DNA from: Dioscorea cayenensis subsp. rotundata
Taxonomy: Eukaryota > Streptophyta > Magnoliopsida > Dioscoreales > Dioscoreaceae
Assembly (NCBI RefSeq): GCF_009730915.1
Contig: NC_052474.1
Coordinates: 20,743,501-20,807,500 of the forward strand
DNA length: 64,000 nt
Direction: 5' to 3'
Under the pieces are notes generated by a model. The model ran no database searches and was not told the origin of the DNA. It saw only the letters and a list, made by a program, of their open reading frames with translations. This document shows positions 25,961 to 35,976 of this stretch, one piece after another (the first letter of the stretch is position 1; every line of letters begins with the position of its first letter). The position numbers and the translations under genes are program-made.

Positions 25961-28192
25961 ACGAAGAACAAAACGAAGACGACGTAAGAAGAAGTAGAGA
26001 TGTAAAGAACAAACAAAGAGAGAAAGGCAAACAAAAAGCTGCATTGTATGCATAGAGGTTAGACTAGACGTGATGTGATTGGGCTGGTATTTTTCCCTCC
26101 ATCCTAAGGGCAAAAAGGGAAATATATGTCATCGTCACGAGGAAGACATATCATGTCATCGCTCGAATGAAAGTTCTCAACTCAACATGAGTCTCCGCAG
26201 TAAACGCTGCTTTTTATGTTTAAAATGTATACATATAGTGTTTAAAAATAACGGTTAACTCGCTTTAACTAAAAGTCTATATCATGTAAATAATATGTTA
26301 TTGTTTAAATTGAACGCTTTTCAATCGACATCGCGTTGCTAGATGGGTACCTCCTCGGGTCATCGCTTTAAAACATATTTACGTATTTTCTTAAACACCG
26401 TCGTCATTGTTTAAAGAGTAACTTGAGTATTGTTTAACTTTTTTTCTATCGTTTACAATGACGCTTTTTGTTTCCCACATTGCTTTTTACTAGGTCTCCT
26501 GCTTTAAATTTCGTAGTTCACGATCAAATACGATTGTTTCGCTTTTATTTATAAAAAGATTTACAACATTTACAACATTTACAAAGATTTACAACATTTA
26601 CTAACATTTACAACGTCCGCTTCGGACTTTGACACTCACGACTCGACCTCGTGATAACGAAACAAGTGTTCAGATATTCGAATGCTCACAGTGTTGCATA
26701 ACAAGCGCATCAACTTGAACCTCGCAAAACGTACAACATTAAAAAGGTTAAACAACACACATTCATGAAAAACGACTATTAATCAATGTGTCATGGTAGG
26801 ACTTAAACGACGATCCCGATAGTTAAACACGTAACGTAATCAGCTTAGTACATCGACGCCATTTTCTTAAACGCTAATGTAAAAGTCTCAAGTGGTAAAT
26901 GTCAACCTCGTCTTTAAAGGATGTTTCACGATCTCCCTCCCTCTAGAGAATCCTCCGCAATCACGCAATACGTGAAAAACTCTCTTTTCTTACCCAAGTC
27001 GAAATGCCTCTTAATCGCTTTCCCGCCATCCACCACTGGAGAATCCTCCGCATCGTGCACCATTATGAGAGGACTTCGGCTCAGGTGAAAAAGATAGTTT
27101 AACTAGTTCGGGTGATTACGGCCAATCGATTCTCAAGATAAGGAAGAAGGCTCACTGAAAACATCCTTTCGAGATCAGAGCGGTTGTCCATGGGAAGAGG
27201 AGGAAGAGGAGGAGGAGGAGGAGGATGATGAGGACGACGAGGGAGTGGTTGTCCATGGGGAGGGTTCTTCCCGGTTATTTATGGTGTGAAGTCCATAGCA
27301 GTCGACTTTCAGATCCGAGAAAAGTTAAACGACGAGGGCCGACATCGATCGATGAGAACGAACGGGTGTTCGGAAATTTTGTTATAAACAGGCATAAGAA
27401 TTAATGCCGCCATTAATTCTTACGCACGGGATACCATAACCTCGCCACCGCCACCGCCACATGCCAACAATTCGATCAAACGAAAAAAAGATCACCGCTT
27501 TTACGCAGACTTTGAGAATTTACATCGCTTACTGAATAGTTATACATGTAAAGATAATGTTAAAAGGAGATGGGAAGTATTAAACGGATATGACAATTAT
27601 TAAACATATTAGTAAAAATATTTTAAACGGATAATAGCAAATAGTTAAACATTATTTAAAAATATACAAATAGATAACCATAAACGAGAAGAACTTTTAC
27701 AACGAAACGAACTCGTCAGTAATTATCGCTCTTCCTCGCCGTAATACAACTTTTACAACCATAAACGAGAAGACGACAATGGCACATGCTCCGCCTCGAC
27801 AATAAAATCGACTACATCTCATTTGAGACGAAGCTGCACTTGACCAATCCGACGGAAATCAATTTCATTTTCTCGCTCGAGAAACCGATTTATATATTTT
27901 CGGTATGATAAAACGGCGAGAACAACAAGATGTAATGCAACTCCCTCGCATCGTTTCATCGAAATCAGCAGAAAGTTCTTCAAAAGGTTGAATATGACGT
28001 GATTTGGCGCTTTCCTTTCTCACCATTTTCGTAAACTAAAATCGGGATTTCACAACACGGACCCATTCAGTGAACGGTAGGGGGTAAAAGGAAGTTAAAC
28101 ACTAAATCGAAGCAGTCGTCGTGATGTGTAAAAGAGTAGGGGGGTTTTTGGGAAGCTTTTGAAAATTACGAGGGGTGAACAGTAATTTTCCC

Positions 28193-28201
28193 TAATTTTT
28201 A
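28193..28201. repeat. Right target-site duplication of MULE A
   Basis: TAATTTTTA immediately after the element end; pairs with 18701-18709. Confidence 0.85.
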
Positions 28202-28672
28202 TGAAAATTAGAAATTTGAAAATTAGAAGTTTGAATTTTAATTTTGTAGATATATTATATAATAATTTTATTAAAATAATTTAAGATTTTATTAAATAAA
28301 TATGTTTTAATGAAATATATAAATTTAAATAGTTAATAAAGTTGTATGAAATAATCGTGAGTTCCATAATAATAACTAAAAAAATATTAACAAATAAATA
28401 TTTATTGATTATATATATATATAATATTATGTTAACGTTGAAATAATCTTTAATAAATATATTAAAAAAATATATAATATATTTTTTTTAATCCCTCGCG
28501 GAGCGGGGAGGGATCCCCTGTAGGGCGAGACCATTCACTCTGCCCGCCTGGCCAGGCGGGAGGAATTTTTCCTCGCCCCCGCCCAGGGGATGTTTCGGAA
28601 TCCCGCCCTGTCGGGCGGGGCCTCATGGAACGGGATTCTCGCCCACCCCCATTCCTAGGGCTTTCTACGAGC

Positions 28673-28696
28673 ATAAAAAGGAACGGAGGAAGTATT
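28673..28696. mobile_element. Stowaway-like MITE, right end (separated part)
   Basis: CATAAAAAGGAACGGAGGAAGTA is the typical MITE right end. Its start repeats the last bases of the left MITE part at 18299-18309, which supports insertion of the 18310-28672 element into this MITE. Confidence 0.6.
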
Positions 28697-29329
28697 ATTT
28701 ATATTTTTTATTTGCCATATTTTAAATTTTTTTTTTGTTTATTTAAAAATTTTGTGTAATATAAATACTATTTTTTAATTATATTTAATATATTTTTATA
28801 ATTTTTAATAAATTATATTGTTTTAATATATATTTTTAAAAATATATTTTAATTAAAATCAGTATTGGAAATTTATTATAATTTATATAAATTTTAGGTT
28901 ACGAAATGAAGGAGGATTATATTAATAGTAGTGATTATTTATTTATTTATTTATTATGGACCCTCCTGCCGACCACCATCAATATGGCACGTGAAACAAT
29001 ATTAATTAATGTATATGTCCAACAAACACGGTTTTCCACGTCATCCATTTTCTTTTTTTGAAAGCTATTCTCGGTCCTGAGAGTCGTTTTTAATCAATAA
29101 TTATAGTGTTTAATGTGGTTTTTTAAATTCCTTATATTTATCATAATGATCCTTAGTCATTTTATTCACCAAATGCTTTATAGGAGAGGTTTTGTTTTTT
29201 AAAACCAAGTGAACAAGCCATTGTGAATCAAAGTCTTGCGCACGTGTGTATTGAATGCACCATATGCCTTATCTTGATAAACAGGTGATTTATTGTCTTT
29301 GTCAGTCATTATTACTCATTTTTATCTGT
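28697..29329. other. AT-rich intergenic DNA
   Basis: Low-complexity AT-rich stretch with one (TTTA)n tract near 28935-28955. No gene seen. Confidence 0.6.
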
Positions 29330-29626
29330 CATAAGCTCTTCTCTCTGCTTTTTTTTATTTTTTTTTATTCTTTTTTATCTATCGTGACTAACCGAATCTC
29401 ACATACTAAAAAATTTAGTTATTTTATAAAATTTTATTAAAAAATTTGTTATCTTTTTAAAATTATCTCTAATTTATATTTTCACTCTTTCTCTCTTATA
29501 TTTAATTCTAAAAAGATAATTAAATATAATGTTAAGGGCAATTTTTTAAAAAAATAATAAATACTTCTTGATTTTAGAAAATGGAACATAGATTTGTGAC
29601 TGATAAAAAAGAACGGAGAGAGTACT
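29330..29626. mobile_element. Stowaway-like MITE
   Basis: Non-coding AT-rich sequence that aligns with the interrupted MITE at 18068-18309. It runs from about TTTTTTATCTATCGTGAC to a right end GATAAAAAAGAACGGAGAGAGTA. The left terminal is degenerate, so the start is approximate. Confidence 0.5.
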
Positions 29627-30005
29627 TATATATTAGAAATTTTATGCATTACTAAATAATTTTTTCCAAATTTACTCTTTAATTTAATGTGCTTATATAA
29701 TTTTCAATAAATCACAATCAACTAAAGTATTAAATTATATACTCCGCTAGTGGACTTTTAAATAGGGGTAGTTTTGTAAAATAATAAATTTTTTTATAAA
29801 ATATAAATGATCAACTAATTTTAATAATTTTTTTTTAATTCTGTAAATTAAGTAAATGTGGTAAGAAAAAAAAAACAGAGATGAGATTTGAGTGTACATC
29901 TCTCCCACGAGAATGAATGTACATTAACATTATGTTATACTAATGTTGGTCACCCTAGCGCTATCATGTTTAATGCTTAGCGTACACAAAGGATTGATTA
30001 GGGTC

Positions 30006-30073
<68 letters not shown>

Positions 30074-30686
30074 AAAAAAAAATTTAGAGTGATCATTAAT
30101 GCCTTCAAAGGACCACCGACTCACTCTTGACCTCCAGTTTCTCCATCATGTAATTATTTATTTGGGTGTTTTTTTTCTTATTTTATTTTGGTATGTTCAG
30201 TTTTTTTCTATCTATCACTAATAAGTGCATTTTTTTAGTATTTATTTTTTATATCATCTGCTTATATTATTTCCTATGATTTTGTCAATACCGATTTAGT
30301 TTTTGTTTAATAAAATTATGGTTTATTTATTTTTAAAAAAACTCTATTAATTTAAAAAAAATAGATTTTTAAAAAAACCTATTTGTCATCGAGCTAATTA
30401 TTCTTAATATTATTATTTAAAAAATTGCAAGAATTTTGGTACAAATATTTTTTTAAAAAAATAATTCTTAAAATAATTATTCACACACACAACATATTAT
30501 AAACTTTATTTATATAAATATTACTTTTGCCAAATTTATTTTGTTCTTTAGGATTTCCTTTTATGTTTCAAAATATCATCAACACAGCGTCAATTCTTAC
30601 AATTTCTTTTCCTTTCAAGAGACAGTCAAAACCTCTATTATTATTCTAAATTACTTTCAAATATTATCATCATTAAAAACTAATAT
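29627..30686. other. AT-rich intergenic DNA with long (TA)n
   Basis: Contains a perfect (TA)n of about 60 bases at 30009-30069. No coding or RNA gene recognised. Confidence 0.6.
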
Positions 30687-30695
30687 TTTTCAATA

Positions 30696-31521
30696 GGGAG
30701 AACTGGTTATAAACCCTCAAAAGTTCTATAATTGCATATTTACCTTTAGATAAAACATAATTGTATATATACTCCCCGAAAAAAATATAGGTGAATCATG
30801 GGATATCGTCACATCATTAAATTCGTGAATCAAACTTGATTAACTATGGGGATTAAGATATACAAAAGGTTCAAAATAACCCTTGTACAACTTAAAAAAA
30901 ACTTTTCAAAGGTATATATGCAATGATAAAAAGGGAGAATTGGTTATAAACCCCTCAAAAGTTCTATAATTGCATATTTACCCTCAGAAAAAACATAATT
31001 GTATATATACCCCTGAAAAATATAGGTAATTGCGGATATGCCCCTACTATTAGATTCCGATAATCAAACTTGATTAACTATGGTTATAACTTGGATTAAA
31101 ATATACAAAAGGTCCAAAATAACCCTTGTACAACTTTAAAAAAACTTTTCAAGGGTATATATGCAATGGTATAATAGTAATTTTATATATTTGTTATTTG
31201 TTAATGGATGGTTTTTCAACTAATTTGAACCCCAAGGGTATATACGCAATTATGTATATTATTCAAGGGTATGTATGTAATTAACTTTTATTCAGGGGCA
31301 AATATGCAATTTCAAAATTTTTTTAGGGGTACACCTGCAAAAGCCCCTAATGTTAATTTTATATATTTGTTGTTTGTTAATGGATGGTTTATTAACTAAT
31401 TTGAATCCCAAGGGTATATACGCAATTATGTATATTATTCAAGGGTATGTATGTAATTAACTTTTATTTAGGGCAAATATGCAATTTCAAAATTTTTTAG
31501 GGGTACACCTGCAAAAAGCCC
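30696..31521. mobile_element. MULE-like MITE with duplicated arms
   Basis: An 826-base non-coding element flanked by perfect 9-bp duplications TTTTCAATA (30687-30695 and 31522-31530). Left end GGGAGAACTGGTTATAAACC; right end, read on the minus strand, GGGCTTTTTGCAGGTGTACC. Both continue into similar AT-rich inverted arms with words such as GCATATTTACCC. The left arm is present twice (offset 237, starting at 30696 and 30933) and the right arm twice (offset 176, starting at 31178 and 31354), so each terminus has an internal partial copy. The 9-bp duplication and long inverted arms point to the Mutator superfamily. No coding sequence. Confidence 0.8.
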
Positions 31522-31530
31522 TTTTCAATA

Positions 31531-32030
31531 CTATATAATGAGTTTTTTAAAATATGGATAAACTACATATTAAACCTTCATTTACAAAAGAAAAAAATAT
31601 AATATCAATTTTTTTATAATACACTTATATAATCCGGACAATGACTTTTTGATCTATTGGTACTATATTTTCAATAAATATCTTTTTACCCATAGTAAAA
31701 GTACAACTAAATTAAGAGAGTAACTCCTTTTGTCCATGACCATGACGTGATTTGCCCATTTTGTCCATATATATATATATATATATATAGTATGATACAT
31801 AAATTAGTAGCGGTCTTGGTCAATGCATTTAGCTCTAATTTTTATTTTTATTAACCTATTCCAAAAATTCCTAAACCACATCTTCCAAGCTACTAAAATA
31901 ATATAATTAGTTCCATTTAATTTTCACTTAACATTTCATGCAACAAACAATAAATTAATAAAATGTCTTGCACATGCTACATTTGAAAAAAAAAAAGTAA
32001 AATCTCAACTTGCAAATTGACATTTTAATG
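31531..32030. other. AT-rich intergenic DNA
   Basis: AT-rich with a (TA)n tract near 31766-31789. No gene seen. It grades into the promoter of the ERF gene. Confidence 0.6.
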
Positions 32031-32033
32031 TGC

Positions 32034-32406
32034 TTTTGACTTGACTACAATGATGATATCAAAACCATATCCCATTCCCATTTCAGAGTTTATTTTCTCT
32101 AGAAAATCTTAAAAATCGTGTTCCTCGTTGATTGACTTTTTGTAATATATATTCATGTCGGCTCATGTACAACATAAAGAGTGAGTGAAACTAACAATAA
32201 ACAAAATTCATACTTTTACTAAATCCCATTTTGACCGTGGAATATATCTGTTTGACCTTGAAAATTTTGACTTTACTTTTTTTCAAACCCTTTTTATGGT
32301 CAACCTCCTTTTTTAATTTAAGATCCATCCAATTCCCACTTTTTTAATTTAATTAGTTCCATCCAATTCAATGGTTGACCTCTCTTAACACATATATATA
32401 TATATA
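32034..32406 (+). promoter_or_regulatory. W-box-rich promoter of the ERF gene
   Basis: Eight W-box cores TTGAC(C/T), counting both strands, lie in about 350 bases: two adjacent near 32035-32045, then near 32131, 32231, 32252, 32267, 32298 (reverse strand) and 32375. A TATATATATA tract near 32392-32405 could serve as TATA box, about 70 bases before the ATG at 32473. W-boxes are the known binding sites of WRKY factors, so control by wounding or pathogen signals is inferred. Confidence 0.6.
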
Positions 32407-32472
32407 CACACACACACACGCACAAACACAAAAAAGGCAATATACACTACTTACAAAGTTAATATACATATC

Positions 32473-32919
32473 ATGGCAATGAGAAGCTCCGGCGAGCCGG
32501 AGAACATCGCCGGAGAGGAGAAGAAGTACAAGGGAGTGCGTCGCCGGAAGTGGGGGAAATGGGTATCAGAGATAAGAGTACCGGGTTCGACACAAAGACT
32601 ATGGTTAGGCTCATATTCGACACCGGAAGCCGCGGCGATGGCTCACGACACCGCCGTCGTACTCCTTCGACCAAGTTCATCGTCTTTTAACACTCTAAAT
32701 TTTCCAAATGAAGCTCCTAGTTTTGCTTTAGAGCCCGGAAATGTCTCACCGGACACGGTGCAAAGGCTTGCATCGAACCGGGGAATGGCGATGGATGCCC
32801 GGTTAACGGTGAAGTTGCCGGAGAAGGAGGAGGATAGGCATGCAGAGAATTTGGTTATGTTGCATGAGAGTGAGTTTGGAGGTGGTGATATATCAGTTGA
32901 TGATTATATTTGTAATTAA
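32473..32919 (+). CDS. AP2/ERF transcription factor, ERF019-like (DREB group)
   Basis: A single-exon 148-residue protein. The AP2/ERF DNA-binding domain spans about residues 19-77 ([20 protein letters not shown], then [18 protein letters not shown], ending LNFP). The Val in WVSEIR (domain position 14) marks the DREB side of the family. Outside the domain, the SNRGMAMDA stretch and the C-terminal ISVDDYICN match conserved parts of Arabidopsis ERF019 and relatives, which end in a similar ISVYDYL motif. Such proteins are nuclear regulators binding DRE/GCC-type elements in stress responses. Two in-frame ATGs (32473, 32479) are possible starts; the first is used. The gene is intact, stands alone, and is preceded by a W-box-rich promoter. 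The exact orthologue is uncertain. Confidence 0.92.
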   Translation: MAMRSSGEPENIAGEEKKYKGVRRRKWGKWVSEIRVPGSTQRLWLGSYSTPEAAAMAHDTAVVLLRPSSSSFNTLNFPNEAPSFALEPGNVSPDTVQRLASNRGMAMDARLTVKLPEKEEDRHAENLVMLHESEFGGGDISVDDYICN

Positions 32920-33174
32920 TTAAGATAATAATTAAGGTTAGTGATTTTGGTAGATAATTAAATAAATGGATAATAATTTATATGATGAGATTAAAGGTTT
33001 AGAAGTTTGTATTTATTTCTCTTTTGGTTTTTTTTTTGCAAAGAGAGAGATGATGGTGAGGATGGAAAAGTCTTAATTTAAGCTTTTGGGTGATGTGAAG
33101 TTTGATGCTTTGTGGAAATTAGTGGAATTTTGTTAAAACTTGTGGATATTAATTTGGTCTGCCCATCAATATTG

Positions 33175-33177
<3 letters not shown>

Positions 33178-33209
<32 letters not shown>

Positions 33210-33215
33210 TTCTTC

Positions 33216-33259
<44 letters not shown>
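33178..33259. repeat. (CTT)n and (TTA)n microsatellites
   Basis: A run of about ten TTC/CTT units passes directly into about thirteen TTA units. It lies downstream of the ERF gene. Reading it as protein gives only poly-Ser/poly-Tyr. Confidence 0.95.
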
Positions 33260-33287
33260 TAATTAGGGAAGATTCAAATGGACATAT

Positions 33288-34290
33288 TAGTAGCATTGAC
33301 TTGAGTCATGAGAGGGCATATTCTTTTGTTATCCAAGTTCAAAATATCAATTGATTAGAATTGATTAGTGATGAAAAGGAAAAGTTTAAATTTGAAATTT
33401 ATGTTATTTATTAATTTTTTATTTTTTTTGGGGGAAAAAGAGATTGATTTAGTTTAATATATATATATATATATATTATAAAAGTTAGACAATCTTGTTG
33501 AAAAGTACTAGAATTCATTAGAGTTTTATAAGATAATTTTTTATTATCATAGAAAATAACAAAATTATATAATTTCAGTGTGTTTTCTCCCAAACTAATA
33601 GTTTTTTTCTATGTTACTTTATATGTTTTTTTTTTAATATTTCTGAACCTAATTATCATGGTATTATAAGGTGACTCATATAAAAGAAACATATATAGAT
33701 AGAGAAGCAATATTAGCATGCATATATATATATATGGAAAGTTAATTAATATGCATGGCAGCATGAGGATCAGTAATGACCATCAATATTGACCTACTAT
33801 TAGTAGATTATTATTATTATTATGTTAAAAAAATAATTTTGTCATGTAAAGTGGCAAATCAAATTTTCATTTATTGAAATCACTTTTTTTATGCATAGTA
33901 TTTATGTTCTTTCTGAAAAAATGAGTTTGAATTTCAATTTACATAAAATGAAGGTATAAATGTATGAATTATTAACTCCATATCTATATATTTTATACTG
34001 CATAGATTTGTGAATTTTTTTAAAAAAATACATAAAAATAAAAAAAATAAAAAAAATATTAAAGAAGTTTTGATGGGTTGAATTTAGTAGCATTGACTTG
34101 AGTTATGGGGGATGTATTCTTTTGTTATTAGAGTTCAAAATAAGGATTAAATAGAATTGACTGGGAAAAAGACTTGAATTGAAATTTATGTTATTTGCCA
34201 ATTTTTTTAATTCTTGTTTTTATACGTGTTTGTACAAAAATAGATTTTTTTTATTGATTTAGTTTAATATATAATAAAAGCTAGACAATC
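33288..34290. repeat. Direct repeat pair (~206 bp copies)
   Basis: Copy 1 at 33288-33494 and copy 2 at 34085-34290 share the start TAGTAGCATTGACTTGAG, the word ATTGATTTAGTTTAATATAT and the end AGACAATC, with substitutions and small indels. The ~590 bases between them are AT-rich and unrelated. This could be a local segmental duplication or two arms of an unrecognised element. Confidence 0.7.
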
Positions 34291-35976
34291 ATAGACTAAT
34301 ATCCTGCCCGTGAACAGATATAAAAAGCAGATCTAGATCCAAGATATAATATATGAAACAAGTATCAGTGAAAAAATCAATCATTATCTTCAGGGTGAAA
34401 GATGTCAATCTTTGGACAATCCAATGGTTAACTCATTATAGATTTTTTATTTGCGCATCCTTCAAAAAATATTATATGTTTATGTGCTTTTATAAATTAT
34501 TTATTTATTTATTTATAAAATTTAATGGTGAAACTAAAAATCAAATTAATCACACCTGCAATAAAATAATTTATAATAGTTAATATTTCATTTCACTTGG
34601 CCGTAAACAATCACAAAAATAAAATAAAATAAAATAAAGTTTAAAAAACTTATAAAAACAATAACTTATTTTTCACCCTGCTCCATTCCTTTTATAAAAG
34701 AAAAAAAATTATATTTTTATAAAATTTATAAATTAATTATCAAATGACATAAATAAATAAATAATTTTTTTTTTAAAACATAATACTATCTTGTAATATA
34801 TACATATATGAGGACCAGTAATCTAAGTACGTCTACAATAACCTTCGAATGGTAATCCGACGGTTACATAAATAGTAGAGTCCATTTAATTCGATAATAA
34901 ATACAACACAAATAGTACAATATAAAGTACAACACAAAGTACTTGTATTGTTTGATTTTTATTAGACAATACAATTTTTTTTTGTTGTTCAATGTTTTCA
35001 TTTGCATAATGTACAGAGCACAAAATAATATCTTTTTACAATTAAATATCTTTTTGGGTTGTTCAATATTTGATTTGCATAAAAGTGCAACACAAATTAC
35101 AATAATACTATTACTATATTTGTTTTACAATATAAAAAAATCAAAAAAATATTTTATAAAAATCTAATCAAATTTCACAAGAAAATAAAGGCCAAACAAC
35201 ATAACAACCAATTGAAAAATCAACTAAATTTAAATCCAAAGCAACATATAATTTGAAAACTTTCAATCCATACCCACCTAACTTTCATTAAAATTTTAAT
35301 CCTAAAAAAAAACAAACAGATAGATAATTAAATCAATATATAAATAAATAAATAAATAAATAAAATAAAATAAATAATTATTATATTACCTATATAATAC
35401 AGTAATGTACTTTTAATTTTAAATAAGGACAATTTTATCTTTAATTATATACTCTGATAATTTTTTTCTACTAGTTGTACCAATTTGATAAGTTTTGTTA
35501 TACTCCCACTTAACTTCTAAATCAAACATATAACAAAAAAAAATTATCAAATGTGTCGTCCTTTGAAATTTTACCCATCGAAATTTTACCCATCAAACGG
35601 ATAAAAGACGTTTGTTACCCTATAAACAAACTGACGTTGGATCATCATCCAACTTGATCCAACGTGATTAAACATATCTCTCCCTACATAAACGTTGGTG
35701 CTTGTTGCATGTACAAAATCCACATCCAAAATAACACAGCACATCTCAACAACAGCCAAAGAACAAACTAGTACCAAATCCTGGGTTCCCCGCGTTTCTC
35801 GCTCTCCATGCAACCGAATTACCATCTCCATCTACTCCAAAAGAAAACAACCAAAAGCTCAAACCTTTTTTCTTTTTCATTCCATTTTGAATCCAAACAT
35901 TAAATCTCCAAACTTGATTTTCTCATCCTGCTTCTCCTTCCTCCATTGAAGGAGCTTCAAGCATATCCTCCATTAA
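34291..35976. other. AT-rich intergenic DNA upstream of the CDK-like gene
   Basis: Mostly low-complexity AT-rich sequence with short (TTTA)/(AAAT)n tracts near 34500 and 35340. From about 35640 composition becomes mixed and probably represents promoter and 5' UTR of the kinase gene starting at 35977. No other gene recognised. Confidence 0.6.

Larger units (their letters stand above)
19440..27680. repeat. Dispersed CCGCTTAA / TTAAACGG motif blocks of MULE A
   Basis: AT-rich blocks dense in CGCTTAA, CGCTTTAA, GTTTAA and reverse forms occur at about 19440-19620, 20490-20660, 21750-21960, 22740-23345, 23950-24110, 25440-25560, 26215-26520 and 27530-27680. They alternate with GC-rich coding remnants. 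In the left half the motif reads CGCTTAA on the plus strand. In most of the right half it reads TTAAACG/TTAAACGG, so it points inward from both ends; the 26.2-26.5 kb block is an exception. The same blocks occur in MULE B (41640-41750, 42000-42135, 42730-43520) and MULE C (63260-63400). Confidence 0.75.
18710..28192. mobile_element. Mutator-like element (MULE A) carrying transposase and Ulp1-like protease remnants
   Basis: A 9,483-base element bounded by perfect 9-bp duplications TAATTTTTA (18701-18709 and 28193-28201), the usual MULE target-duplication length. Ends start GTGGAAATTGCC (left) and, on the minus strand, GGGAAAATTACT (right). They continue into long, diverged inverted arms with repeated words such as CCAAAAACCC. 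Inside are a decayed Ulp1-like protease on the plus strand (about 19.8-22.7 kb) and a decayed MULE transposase on the minus strand (about 23.5-26.0 kb), arranged convergently. Blocks of CGCTTAA-like motifs lie between them, and there is a 301-bp tandem duplication. MULEs that also encode Ulp1-like C48 proteases are known in plants (Kaonashi/KI-MULE type). Both genes carry several frame breaks, so this copy is not autonomous. Confidence 0.88.
18310..28672. mobile_element. Element with GC-rich ends, host of the MULE insertion
   Basis: The two outer parts, 18310-18700 and 28202-28672, share GC-rich ends in inverted orientation. The left reads GCGGGTGGGGTGGGGCGGGA; the right, read inward on the minus strand, gives AATGGGGGTGGGCGAGAATC and further GCGGG hairpin-forming words. 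AT-rich interiors follow. It is flanked by near-identical copies of ATAAAAAG(G)AAC at 18299-18309 and 28673-28684, a plausible target duplication of 11-12 bases. Without the MULE it would be about 0.85 kb and non-coding. The ends are weakly similar, so the superfamily (hAT or MULE) is undecided. Confidence 0.5.

Noticed and set aside
28462-28674. Arg/Gly/Pro-rich open frame on the minus strand
   Set aside because: It is the GC-rich inverted end of a non-coding element; amino acid pattern follows the GCGGG repeats.
29930-30124. Open frame with a long Tyr-Ile run
   Set aside because: Translation of the (TA)n microsatellite only.
33112-33354. Open frame with poly-Ser and poly-Tyr
   Set aside because: Translation of adjacent (CTT)n and (TTA)n microsatellites downstream of the ERF gene.
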